Source: Chitinophaga filiformis
GTDB lineage: Bacteria; Bacteroidota; Bacteroidia; Chitinophagales; Chitinophagaceae
NCBI RefSeq assembly: GCF_900102545.1
Contig: NZ_FNBN01000008.1
Location: 344,003 to 408,002, forward strand
Length of the DNA stretch: 64,000 bases
Direction of reading: 5' to 3'
Shown in pieces: positions 42,079 to 50,171 of this stretch. The number at the start of each line of letters is the position of its first letter. The first letter of the stretch is position 1. The notes under the pieces are model-generated. The model saw only the letters and a program-made list of their open reading frames with translations, was not told the DNA's origin and did no database searches. The translations under genes and the position numbers were made by a program.

Positions 42079-43770
42079 TCATTCCTTTACATATACCTCG
42101 ATCGTCGCATTGGTAGGACGACGGGGCGCCAGGAATTCATCTACCTTCCGGTAGTGCTTTTGCAGTTCATGTCTCAGTGCAAACGGGAAAAAGTTATTGT
42201 TGCCCGGTGCATATTCATACAACACCACATCATAGTGATGGTTCTGTATCTTTTGGGCAAAAGCATATAGCTGCCTGTTGAACATGCCGACCCCCAGATG
42301 GTACCATAAGGGATAATCACTCCCGGTCTCCAGCTTATAAGGCAAGGCTTGTGCCAGAGGGGTTAACTCGGTCATATTCAATAACTTAAGCGCTTCTTTC
42401 TTCTCTTTTACAACAGGCAGTTGCTGTAAACGGGTCATGCCATGCACTGTGGATGGCGGCATATAGATCTTATGAAAAGCCCAGAGGTCAGAAAAGATCC
42501 ATTGGTCAGTAGGAACATCAGTCGTATCCGTATTGATCATAAAATTATTGCGGGATACGACATTTTCTCCTGTAGCACTGATCTGTGGATTATAGATCGC
42601 ATAAGAGGAACTATCCGTAGTGCTACCCTTGCCCGATACTGCCCGTTCAGGTGGAATGATACGTGCCACGATCCTGTCCAGATATTTCCAGAAGGAGCCC
42701 GACCACCAGAGCAACACCAGCAAGGCAGCGGCACCGAAAGACGGCCAGCGCCCCAGATCCAGTTTCAGCTGCTCCTGTAAACGACTGGCAATAAAGGCAA
42801 AAGCAAAGCTGTGGAAGAAGATATTATTATCCGGAGGAGTGTAACTGGTCACCTGGAAAATGGCGGCCTCCACCAATATACCCAGGGTCAGCAGGGCGAA
42901 CAGCATAGCCGGCCTGTCGTTCCAGAAGCTGCGCCACTGACGAAAGGCTGGCACCAGGCATAAAATCACCAGTAAGAAATATAATTTGATCCATTGAGAG
43001 AAGCCCATGATCTCCGACAGGATATCGTAAACGGATAATCTCGAATTGTGCGGCGCCTGTCCGTGGTTAAACCAATAGCCGAAACCGTAAGGTAGCAAAG
43101 GCACAATGATCACCGCTGCTACGAGACCATAAAAGGCCAGGTAAGCCACAAAGTCCAGCCATTTTTTCCCCTGCAAAGTATTGTAAGCCAGCAGGGTGAG
43201 TGAGAGCAATAAGGCCAGTCCGCCGCCATCCTGTTTCGTAAAGAAAGACAGGAAAGTGAAAAAGGCCGCCAGGAAGAGGAATAGAAAGCGCAGCTTCCCC
43301 TGGGGTCCCATCAGGTAACGGAACAGGAAAGCCAGTCCGATCAGCTCATATACGATCACCGTCTGGTTATACCAGGGCCAGAAATTGAAGAACGAGTACG
43401 ACAATACGAACAGCAGCACGGAAAGTACCCTGATAGCTGCCTGTACATTCAGACTTTTCAGAATAGAACGGAATGAGAGTCCAGCGAGAATATTCATGAA
43501 AACCTGGGCTTTCACCAACGAGATCAGCTGAGGACCGAATATCTTAAAGAACAATGCAGGCATGAGCCAGAAGCCATAACCCAGCGGCAGCCCAAAATCT
43601 TTGTAAGGTACCTGTCCCTGGGACAATCTATAGGCGCCTTCCCAGGAAAGAAAAATGTTTACCCTGTAGGGGAATGTCACAAACAAGGGGACCAGCGCAA
43701 AACCAATGATGATCAGCAATTCTGCGATAAACGCACCTTTACGGCTGAACGGAGCATGAGTTGACGGCAT
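42079..43770 (-). CDS. Polytopic membrane protein, probable GT-C-fold glycosyltransferase
   Basis: A 563-residue protein with about ten to twelve membrane helices in the first 370 residues and a soluble C-terminal region. The first extracytoplasmic loop after helix 1 contains acidic residues in LSWEGAYRLSQGQVPYKDFG (Glu44, Asp58), the arrangement seen in GT-C enzymes that use polyprenyl-phosphate sugars. I do not recognise a specific family. It is divergent (about 145 bases) from the operon predicted to make a polyprenyl-phosphate pentose, so it may be the transferase using that donor; this is inference. A TATTTTTG box lies on this strand at 43830-43823. Confidence 0.6.
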   Translation of the reverse strand: MPSTHAPFSRKGAFIAELLIIIGFALVPLFVTFPYRVNIFLSWEGAYRLSQGQVPYKDFGLPLGYGFWLMPALFFKIFGPQLISLVKAQVFMNILAGLSFRSILKSLNVQAAIRVLSVLLFVLSYSFFNFWPWYNQTVIVYELIGLAFLFRYLMGPQGKLRFLFLFLAAFFTFLSFFTKQDGGGLALLLSLTLLAYNTLQGKKWLDFVAYLAFYGLVAAVIIVPLLPYGFGYWFNHGQAPHNSRLSVYDILSEIMGFSQWIKLYFLLVILCLVPAFRQWRSFWNDRPAMLFALLTLGILVEAAIFQVTSYTPPDNNIFFHSFAFAFIASRLQEQLKLDLGRWPSFGAAALLVLLWWSGSFWKYLDRIVARIIPPERAVSGKGSTTDSSSYAIYNPQISATGENVVSRNNFMINTDTTDVPTDQWIFSDLWAFHKIYMPPSTVHGMTRLQQLPVVKEKKEALKLLNMTELTPLAQALPYKLETGSDYPLWYHLGVGMFNRQLYAFAQKIQNHHYDVVLYEYAPGNNNFFPFALRHELQKHYRKVDEFLAPRRPTNATIEVYVKE

Positions 43771-43822
43771 AAACGGGGATAATAAATTGATGAAAACGAG
43801 TATAAAGTAACATGAACGGGGT

Positions 43823-43830
43823 CAAAAATA
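43823..43830 (-). promoter_or_regulatory. Candidate -7 box (TATTTTTG) for the GT-C-like gene
   Basis: On the minus strand TATTTTTG is a perfect TAnnTTTG match, 52 bases before the start codon. No clear -33 element is visible. It sits back to back with the plus-strand operon. Confidence 0.4.
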
Positions 43831-43915
43831 GTAGAATTTACGTGAAAATAGCATTTTATGGTGTCGTTGTTCGGCAATCAGTTGTATCTTGGCATCAATA
43901 TTAAGTTCAATCCCC

Positions 43916-44803
43916 GTGCAATATTTAAAACTGTTAAGACCCTCCCATTGGGCAAAGAACCTTTTCTTATACATTCCCCTTTTCTTCGCGGGAGAAATAT
44001 TCAACCTGCAAAAGGTATTGGAATTACTGATCGGATTTTTTGCATTCAGCCTTATTGCCAGCAGTATTTACATCATCAATGACTACAGAGATGTAGAAGC
44101 AGACCGGATACATCCGGTAAAACGTAAACGCCCCATCGCTTCAGGTGCTGTTTCAAAACCGGCTGCACTGGTGTTTTTTGTGTTATGTCTGGTCATAGGT
44201 GGCTTTCTGGCATGGTATGTCAGACCCAAATTTGCATTCGTTGTAGGCATTTACTTCATTATCAATTTATTGTATTCCTTCGGGCTAAAAAACATTTCTA
44301 TCCTGGATATCCTGATCCTCTCCGTAGGATTTGTGTTGAGGGTGAAAGCGGGTGGCGTAGCCGCTAATATAGCCGTATCAGAATGGTTGATGATCATGGT
44401 ATTCCTGCTGGCATTGTTCATGGCTATTGCCAAACGCCGTGACGATGTACTGATCAAAACACAATCAGGTCAGGATATGCGGAAAGCGGTGAAAGGGTAC
44501 AATATGGACTTCATGAATGTAATGCTGGCGCTCGTGTCGGCAGTGATCATTGTGGCATACCTCATGTATACGATGGCTCCGGAAACGATGTCACGCTTTG
44601 GTACTTACCGCCTTTATTATACATGTCTTTTTGTAATTGGTGGATTATTACGATATTTGCAAATAACTTATGTGGAGAATAATACAGGTTCTCCTACCAA
44701 AATCCTATACAAAGACCGTTTCATTCAATTAACCATACTCCTGTGGGTGCTGAGTTTTTATGTGATTATTTATTTACCCACTAACAAAAGTTTTTTTGAG
44801 TAA
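43916..44803 (+). CDS. Polyprenyl-phosphate phosphoribosyltransferase (UbiA family, Rv3806c-like)
   Basis: A 295-residue UbiA-superfamily membrane enzyme with about nine helices. The Asp-rich motif is NDYRDVEADRIHPVKRKRP (Asn55, Asp56, Asp59, Asp63), the form seen in decaprenylphosphoryl-5-phosphoribose synthase, which moves ribose 5-phosphate from PRPP to a polyprenyl phosphate. There is no ATG: I choose GTG (VQYLKLLRPSHWAKNLF), matching where homologues begin; a TTG at 43889 is the alternative. A weak TATCTTGG box at 43885-43892 favours the GTG. The stop overlaps the next ATG (TAATG). It is the first enzyme of the predicted lipid-linked pentose pathway. Confidence 0.87.
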   Translation: MQYLKLLRPSHWAKNLFLYIPLFFAGEIFNLQKVLELLIGFFAFSLIASSIYIINDYRDVEADRIHPVKRKRPIASGAVSKPAALVFFVLCLVIGGFLAWYVRPKFAFVVGIYFIINLLYSFGLKNISILDILILSVGFVLRVKAGGVAANIAVSEWLMIMVFLLALFMAIAKRRDDVLIKTQSGQDMRKAVKGYNMDFMNVMLALVSAVIIVAYLMYTMAPETMSRFGTYRLYYTCLFVIGGLLRYLQITYVENNTGSPTKILYKDRFIQLTILLWVLSFYVIIYLPTNKSFFE

Positions 44804-46134
44804 TGGAAAAACGGTTAGCAAACTGGGGGAACTACCCCGCTATCTCCTGCGACGAATCATCATTTTCGCAGGAAGAACAAGTGCAGGATTTTATATCCAC
44901 ACATTCATCTGTTATTGCCCGCGGAAACGGGCGCTGTTATGGCGATGCTTCACTGGCGCAACACAGTGTTTCCACCCTTAAATACGACAAAGTGCTCGCT
45001 TTTGATACCGCTAAGGGCATCTTTGAATGTCAATCCGGTATTACACTTGATCAGATCCTCGATATTATCGTTCCCCAGGGATGGTTCCTGCCGGTTACCC
45101 CAGGTACCAAATTTATTACTGTCGGCGGCGCCGTAGCCTCAGACGTACATGGTAAGAACCATCACGTAGACGGCTCATTTTCAGGTCATATTATCGATAT
45201 GGACGTGATCACGGGCAACAAAGAGACCATCACCTGTTCAGCAGATCAACACTCCGACCTTTTCTGGGCTACCTGCGGTGGTATGGGGCTCACTGGTATC
45301 ATTACCCGCGTAAAGTTTAGCCTGAAGAAGATCGGTACTGCATACATCCGTCAGAAGCAGATCAAGGCCGATAACCTCGAACACCTCATCCGCCTCTTCG
45401 AGGAATATAAGGATTATACCTACTCCATGGCCTGGATCGACTGCCTGCAGAAAGGCGACGCCTTTGGTCGTGGTATTCTCATTGTTGGTGAACATGCCAC
45501 CCCGGAAGAACTGAATGAACAGCAGCGTAAAAGCCCTCTGCTACTGGCTGCAAAACGTAAACTATCAGTGCCTTTCAATCTTCCTTCCTTCGCGCTCAAT
45601 ACCCTGACGGTCAAGGCATTCAACTGGTTATATTATCTAAAGAATACAAAACGGGAGATCAATAACGTCATCCCTTACGAACCGTTCTTCTACCCCCTGG
45701 ACGCCATTCTGCACTGGAACCGTGGTTACGGTAAGGCCGGATTTGTACAGTACCAGTTTGTACTGCCCCTGGAAAAGAAAGAGGGACTGGTGGCCATTCT
45801 CCGGAAGATCAGTGACGCAGGTCTGGGTTCTTTCCTGGCTGTGTTGAAAGTATTCGGTAAACAGGATAGCCTTATATCATTCCCCATGGAAGGATATACA
45901 CTGGCGCTGGACTTCCCTGTTCGTAAAGGACTCTTTGAGTTCCTTGATAAGCTGGATGAGATCGTACTGCAATATGGCGGACGTCTATACCTGTCGAAAG
46001 ATGCCCGAATGAAACAGGAGGTTTTCTGGCAGAGCTACCCAAATGCGCAAAAATTCGCTGAAATCATCAAAACATATAATGGTGCTAAGCTGTTCCGTTC
46101 TGTACAGTCAGACCGCTTGCTGCTGACAGAATAA
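44803..46134 (+). CDS. dprE1: DprE1-like FAD-binding oxidoreductase
   Basis: A 443-residue flavoprotein. It has a PCMH-type FAD domain (ARGNGRCYGDASL, LPVTPGTKFITVGGAVASDVHGKNHHVDGSF in pieces, DLFWATCGGMGLTGIITRV) and a C-terminal domain with LDAILHWNRGYGKAGFVQYQF and GGRLYLSKDARM. This is decaprenylphosphoryl-beta-D-ribose 2'-epimerase subunit 1, which oxidises the ribose 2'-OH of the lipid-linked sugar. The position of the mycobacterial drug-target cysteine (Cys387) appears to be Ala368 here (GYTLALDFPV). Start codon overlaps the UbiA stop by one base, so translation is coupled. Confidence 0.92.
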   Translation: MEKRLANWGNYPAISCDESSFSQEEQVQDFISTHSSVIARGNGRCYGDASLAQHSVSTLKYDKVLAFDTAKGIFECQSGITLDQILDIIVPQGWFLPVTPGTKFITVGGAVASDVHGKNHHVDGSFSGHIIDMDVITGNKETITCSADQHSDLFWATCGGMGLTGIITRVKFSLKKIGTAYIRQKQIKADNLEHLIRLFEEYKDYTYSMAWIDCLQKGDAFGRGILIVGEHATPEELNEQQRKSPLLLAAKRKLSVPFNLPSFALNTLTVKAFNWLYYLKNTKREINNVIPYEPFFYPLDAILHWNRGYGKAGFVQYQFVLPLEKKEGLVAILRKISDAGLGSFLAVLKVFGKQDSLISFPMEGYTLALDFPVRKGLFEFLDKLDEIVLQYGGRLYLSKDARMKQEVFWQSYPNAQKFAEIIKTYNGAKLFRSVQSDRLLLTE

Positions 46135-46165
46135 TCTTCTACTTAAAATACCGATAATCAATTAT

Positions 46166-46897
46166 ATGCCTACTGTTCTTATTCTGGGAGCCGGGTCAGA
46201 CATGGCTGTTGCCATTGCCCGAGAGTTTGCCAGGAACAAATACGATATTCAACTGGCTGCCCGTAATGTAGCATCCCTCTCCCCCCTGGAGCAGGATCTT
46301 CGTATCCGTTACCGGGTAACTGCCAGCTCCCATGCCTTTGATGCGACTGATTTTACCAGTCATGCTGCTTTTTATATAGCGCTGCCGAAGCCGCCAGATG
46401 TTACTATTGCTGTATTCGGGTACCTGGGTTCGCAGGAAAAAGGCCAATCCGACTGGAATGAAGCCGCCCGTATCCTGCATACCAATTATACCGGCGCCGT
46501 GTCCATCCTGAATATTGTGGCAGATGAATATGCTGCCCGTGGTAATGGTACTATTGTGGGCATTAGTTCTGTAGCCGGAGAACGTGGCCGGCAGAGTAAC
46601 TATCTTTACGGTAGCGCCAAGGCTGGTTTTACAGCTTATCTCAGCGGACTCCGTAACCGTCTTTTCCATAAAGGCGCACATGTACTGAGCGTTCAGCCAG
46701 GGTTTGTATACACCCGTATGACGGAGCACCTGAAACTGCCTGCTCCCCTGACGGCCCAGCCCCAGGACGTAGCAAAGGATGTTTACAAGGCGGTTGTAGC
46801 GAAGAAAAATGTCATTTATACAAAGTGGTTCTGGCGTTATATTATGCTCATTATCAAGTCAATACCTGAGGGTATCTTCAAAAAACTCAAATTATGA
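46166..46897 (+). CDS. dprE2: DprE2-like short-chain reductase
   Basis: A 243-residue short-chain dehydrogenase. The nucleotide loop is LILGAGSDMAVAIAREFA and the catalytic residues are Ser134/Ser135, Tyr148 and Lys152 in NYLYGSAKAGF. With DprE1 it would complete 2'-epimerisation, reducing the keto intermediate with NAD(P)H to the arabinose form. The C-terminus is hydrophobic and basic (FWRYIMLIIKSIPEGIFKKL), as in DprE2 proteins, hinting at membrane contact. It overlaps the next gene by four bases (ATGA). Annotation rests on both sequence and position beside DprE1. Confidence 0.9.
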   Translation: MPTVLILGAGSDMAVAIAREFARNKYDIQLAARNVASLSPLEQDLRIRYRVTASSHAFDATDFTSHAAFYIALPKPPDVTIAVFGYLGSQEKGQSDWNEAARILHTNYTGAVSILNIVADEYAARGNGTIVGISSVAGERGRQSNYLYGSAKAGFTAYLSGLRNRLFHKGAHVLSVQPGFVYTRMTEHLKLPAPLTAQPQDVAKDVYKAVVAKKNVIYTKWFWRYIMLIIKSIPEGIFKKLKL

Positions 46898-47484
46898 AGC
46901 CAGCCATTGCTTTCTTTGATTTTGACGGTACTATCACCAGGAGGGATACCCTGTTCGAGATCATCCGTTTCCAGAAAGGCGAGGGTGCATTGTATGCCGG
47001 CCTGGCATTGTTATCACCCGCTTTGGTCATGATGAAGCTGGGATTGATCTCTAAACAGAAAGGTAAGGATCTGGTCCTGCAATACTTTTTCCGTAACACA
47101 CCTATAGACGAGTTCCGCGACAAATGCGCCGCTTTCTGTCGCGACAAACTTCCCGGTCTGATCAGGGAAAATGCCCTGAAAGAGATCAATCAGCACCTGG
47201 CTAAAGGACATCGTGTGGTGGTGGTGACAGCTTCCGCCCAGGAATGGGTAAAGCCCTGGTGCGATAACGTGGGTATTGAATGTATCGGCACCCAGCTGGA
47301 GATCAGGAATGACAGGGTCACCGGTCGCATCCATGGGGTGAACTGTAATGGCGAGGAAAAAGTGCGTCGTATACGGCAGCAGTACGATCTGCCTGTCTTC
47401 GGAGATATTTACGCCTACGGCGATACCAATGGCGACAGACCCATGCTGCAGTTGGCTACATTTGGCTTCTTCAGGAAGTTCTGA
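46894..47484 (+). CDS. HAD-IB family phosphatase
   Basis: A 196-residue haloacid dehalogenase-type phosphatase related to SerB. Catalytic residues are Asp9 and Asp11 in FFDFDGTITRRDTL, VVVTASAQEWVKPW supplies motif II, and GDIYAYGDTNGDRPML the metal-binding motif IV. Its four-base overlap with DprE2 ties it to the operon. The pathway needs a phosphatase to convert polyprenyl-phospho-5-phosphoribose to polyprenyl-phospho-ribose; in mycobacteria another enzyme type (Rv3807c) is proposed. I infer that this HAD protein does that step here, but a housekeeping phosphatase role is possible. Confidence 0.88.
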   Translation: MKPAIAFFDFDGTITRRDTLFEIIRFQKGEGALYAGLALLSPALVMMKLGLISKQKGKDLVLQYFFRNTPIDEFRDKCAAFCRDKLPGLIRENALKEINQHLAKGHRVVVVTASAQEWVKPWCDNVGIECIGTQLEIRNDRVTGRIHGVNCNGEEKVRRIRQQYDLPVFGDIYAYGDTNGDRPMLQLATFGFFRKF

Positions 47485-47491
47485 AAACACT

Positions 47492-47534
47492 CAGGCCATC
47501 AATCACAGTCGGTCTGACGGTAATTGATGGCCTG
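47492..47534. terminator. Hairpin between convergent genes, probable bidirectional terminator
   Basis: CAGGCCATCAAT (47492-47503) and ATTGATGGCCTG (47523-47534) form a perfect 12-bp stem with a 19-base loop, placed between the HAD and desaturase genes that end toward each other. T tracts on either side are weak. Confidence 0.6.
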
Positions 47535-47572
47535 AAATGCATCTATCTATTTCTACTTACTACTTATAGTAC

Positions 47573-48343
47573 TTAAGCTGCCGCTTTCATTTTCACTACT
47601 TTCACCTTAGCAGTCTTCAGTTTAATGATACCTACAGCATTGAGGAATTTCATCACCGGATAAGTTGGGTCCAGTTCAAACCATTTCTTAGCGAAGTTTG
47701 GACTGTCTTTGTACTTGTGGTGATTGTTCTGGAACAGTTCTCCCAGCAACAGGATACCCCATGGAGAGGTATTCTTTGATTTATCGCCATTGTCGAAGCT
47801 CTTGTAACCATATTTGTGGCCGCACCAGTTCACAACAGCACCCTGTACAGGCCCGATCAGGAAGTGAATAGGCAATAACAGGAACCAGTACCAGGCTGGA
47901 GCAAAGGCAATATAGAATGCTATATAAACACCTGCCCATGCCAGACGGGTGATGGTATGGTCGCCAAAGCGGTCCATAGCATTCCATACAGGCAGCGGAG
48001 GATTGGTTGTAAATTTCTCGTCCAGTACTTTTGCACCGGTGTAGATGTCATTGTACAGTTTACGGGTCTGCCACATCATGCTCCATACATCTTTAAAGAA
48101 GTGTGGAGAATGCGGATCGTCCTCGGTGTCACTGAATTCGTGGTGCATACGGTGCATAGCGCCATAAGCACGCGGAACTAAATAAGAGGTTCCCTGGAAG
48201 AACCATGTACAGAAGTAGAATACCCTTTCCCAACCCTTACTGGTAGTATACATCTGGTGAGATGCGTATCTATGCAGGAAAAAGGTGTGGAAGAATAAGG
48301 ATAAGAACCAATGTGAAAAAAAGAATATTAAAATCGCCGTCAT
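47573..48343 (-). CDS. Acyl-CoA/fatty acid desaturase (stearoyl delta-9 type)
   Basis: A 256-residue membrane di-iron desaturase with four helices. The three histidine boxes are FLHRYASHQ (His24, His29), HRMHHEF (His64, His67, His68) and LFQNNHHKYKD near 200. It introduces a cis double bond into acyl chains to adjust membrane fluidity. It lacks the longer cytochrome b5-like or N-terminal extensions of some relatives. The C-terminus is a lysine/valine-rich tail. It is convergent with the lipid-linked pentose operon and has its own promoter candidate. Confidence 0.93.
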   Translation of the reverse strand: MTAILIFFFSHWFLSLFFHTFFLHRYASHQMYTTSKGWERVFYFCTWFFQGTSYLVPRAYGAMHRMHHEFSDTEDDPHSPHFFKDVWSMMWQTRKLYNDIYTGAKVLDEKFTTNPPLPVWNAMDRFGDHTITRLAWAGVYIAFYIAFAPAWYWFLLLPIHFLIGPVQGAVVNWCGHKYGYKSFDNGDKSKNTSPWGILLLGELFQNNHHKYKDSPNFAKKWFELDPTYPVMKFLNAVGIIKLKTAKVKVVKMKAAA

Positions 48344-48374
48344 TTTCTCTCTTTAAACGTAATTAATAAGTTGT

Positions 48375-48382
48375 CAAAGGTA
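48375..48382 (-). promoter_or_regulatory. Candidate -7 box (TACCTTTG) of the desaturase gene
   Basis: On the minus strand TACCTTTG is a perfect TAnnTTTG match 31 bases before the start codon, giving a leader of about 25 bases. The -33 region has no clear TTTG at the expected distance. Confidence 0.5.
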
Positions 48383-48649
48383 GCTCAAAATGGGCGTGAA
48401 CCCCTATAAATAATTACGTATCAATGATAGACACCGCTTATATGAGTAGTGAGATAGCCACAGGGGCGTGTTTAGGAAATGTTAAAATTATTTTAAAGCC
48501 ACATTTTAAACACAATAATGACGCTGAAAATGATATTAAAACCGGTTTTTAGTCCTTCGCATACCTGATAATCAAATCAGTCAACTGGAAGCTGCTACCT
48601 GCGGGTTTGTGGGATTGTTGGAATGGCGCTTATTGTATCCTGTTATATA

Positions 48650-48683
48650 GAAAAGCAAAAGGCCGGCCTTAAAAGACCAGCCT
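48650..48683 (-). terminator. Intrinsic terminator of the lipase gene
   Basis: On the minus strand AGGCTGGTC (48683-48675) pairs with GGCCGGCCT (48668-48660) with two G-T wobbles, followed by TTTTGCTTTT. It lies about 90 bases beyond the lipase stop codon. Confidence 0.7.
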
Positions 48684-48770
48684 GAAAGCTCTTTTTAAAA
48701 CTTTTTGTTTTTAGGGCTTTACTCCAATTACGGAAGGCGTCCTCTTTTACTGATATTTTGAACGATCTGT

Positions 48771-49778
48771 TTAGAAAGCCGCTGTTTCCAAAGGCTGTAC
48801 TGCCTTGGCCAATGGCAGCTTTACGCCAAGGTAGTTCGCATAGTTGACGATCTGGTGCTGGCTACCCGCCTGATCGAACCACGCCTCAAGAGTGTTGTCT
48901 TCATAACGCTGATCCAGGTCATTCTTGAAGATCGTATAGTTATTTAGTGGCTGTTGGTAACCCTGCGTCTGTAATGCGCCAGCAAGCAAGAGAAACGCGT
49001 CATGCAGGCTTATGCGTTGGTCCTGATAACCCAGGTAAATTTCAAACGGCGAAGGTTGCGGTTCGTACATCAGACTTGTAACAATGATCCCGGCAACAAC
49101 AGGGAACTTTGGCACAAGATCATTTATATTCTCGTAATGCCATGCTGTCGGCAGTTTAGCATCCAGGTCTTTGGCAAAATCGGCGTTACCGGCAGCAGGT
49201 GCTGCAAAGGTGTAAAGCGAAATGTTATTGGTGGCCAGCCCTTTCTTTTTAAGGATCTCTACGTAGTATGATGTGAATACACTGGCTATATTACCACCCA
49301 GACTATGCCCTGTAATGATCAGTTGTTTGCCGCTATTGACAGTGTTGGCCAACAAAAAATCGGTGATAAACTGGTTGGATCCCAGCGTGTCTGTCATAAA
49401 CAGCAAATTTGCGAAAGCAATACTGGCACCAGTGCTGATAAGGGGTTTAGGAGTGCTCGCAAAAGCCCATTGCGCCATCGTTAATACATCCAGGTCTTCC
49501 AGGACCCAATTTGCAAAAACATCCCAGTCGCTATAACTGCTGAAGGGTGGAACTGAGCCTCGAATAGCCAGCGCATAGTCTCCGTTTGAGTTTTGGGCAA
49601 CAAATGCGTAATTGCAGTCGATAGTCTGCTTGCCGTTCCAGACTATTTTCCAGCCCGGCATAAGCGTGCCAAATTCATTGATTGGATTAATTGCAGACGC
49701 AGCAGAACAAAGTTGTACAGCAGCTTGTGCATTCGCGAGTTGATCGCCGTTACTGGTGTTGGGGGTGATTGTTCCCAT
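48771..49778 (-). CDS. Lipase family protein (class 3 lipase, alpha/beta hydrolase)
   Basis: A 335-residue hydrolase of the Lipase_3 family. The nucleophile is Ser159 in LIITGHSLGGNIAS; AVGNADFA-like AAPAAGNADFAKDL, the probable acid in YENINDLVPKFP and the histidine in RISLHDAFLLL complete the triad. AIRGSVPP is the family's oxyanion-hole region. There is no signal peptide, so it may act inside the cell or leave by another route. Lipase activity on real triglycerides is not certain. The region just upstream carries three diverged copies of the start-codon region. Confidence 0.9.
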   Translation of the reverse strand: MGTITPNTSNGDQLANAQAAVQLCSAASAINPINEFGTLMPGWKIVWNGKQTIDCNYAFVAQNSNGDYALAIRGSVPPFSSYSDWDVFANWVLEDLDVLTMAQWAFASTPKPLISTGASIAFANLLFMTDTLGSNQFITDFLLANTVNSGKQLIITGHSLGGNIASVFTSYYVEILKKKGLATNNISLYTFAAPAAGNADFAKDLDAKLPTAWHYENINDLVPKFPVVAGIIVTSLMYEPQPSPFEIYLGYQDQRISLHDAFLLLAGALQTQGYQQPLNNYTIFKNDLDQRYEDNTLEAWFDQAGSQHQIVNYANYLGVKLPLAKAVQPLETAAF

Positions 49779-49975
49779 AGTTATGGTTTTTGAAGGTGAA
49801 AAAAATGGGGATTGAATTGGTTACTGATATGGGATGTCGGGTCCCATAGTTATGGTGTTCAGAATTAAAAAAATGGAGTAAACTGGTTATCTATTGTTCG
49901 ATTGTTACTGACAAGGAACTACTAATCCCTGATTATGGTTTTCAAAATGAAAAAGGATTAATGGCTATTAATGTG
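49772..49975. repeat. Three diverged direct repeats of about 50 bases overlapping the lipase start
   Basis: TCCCATAGTTATGGT followed by an A-rich stretch and a GGTTA-type end occurs at about 49773-49824 (covering the lipase ATG) and again at about 49842-49892; a weaker copy with CTGATTATGGTTTTC is at about 49929-49975. On the minus strand each of the first two reads CATAACTATGGGA, so copy two starts an eight-codon frame (MGPDIPYQ) that stops at once. It looks like repeated tandem duplication of the gene's 5' end. Confidence 0.6.
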
Positions 49976-50042
49976 ATTAATGGTTACTTTGGGTACTTAA
50001 GTTAGTAAATTTATTCGGATTGCAAATAAAATACTATCTACA
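49779..50042. other. Repeat-bearing 5' region of the lipase gene
   Basis: Apart from the direct repeats, this AT-rich stretch holds no gene I can support. Together with the adjacent short-chain dehydrogenase remnant it makes a 393-base gap between two intact minus-strand genes. Confidence 0.35.
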
Positions 50043-50171
50043 TTAACAATTCAGCTCCTCACTTAGCTCCCACAATCTTTTCGCAGCTATTGGATCAATC
50101 GCATACGGTAACACGCCAAATGCTTTTGAGGCGGTTCTTTTACTAAGATCAGTACTGCCCTGTGTGGTATA
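50043..50171 (-). pseudogene. C-terminal remnant of a short-chain dehydrogenase
   Basis: Directly after the binding-protein stop codon, and in the same frame, 42 codons read without interruption to a TAA at 50045-50043. The peptide ends GVLPYAIDPIAAKRLWELSE followed by ELNC, closely resembling the C-terminus of short-chain dehydrogenases, which often end with DP..A.RLWELSEEL. No start codon or Rossmann region precedes it. I take it for the surviving 3' end of a deleted gene, unless the frame is a chance extension. Confidence 0.55.

Larger units (their letters stand above)
48344..48770. other. 427-base spacer with promoter and terminator signals only
   Basis: It contains the minus-strand desaturase promoter at its left end and the lipase terminator at 48660-48683. 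In between, GTGTTTA (48468-48474) pairs with TAAACAC (48507-48513) around a 15-base palindrome TTAAAAT-T-ATTTTAA (48482-48496), an AT-rich structure of unknown meaning. I see no gene. Confidence 0.35.

Noticed and set aside
42079..43770. Polytopic protein as a definite arabinosyltransferase
   Set aside because: Only the general GT-C layout and the neighbouring donor operon support it; no specific family motif is visible, so I leave it as probable.
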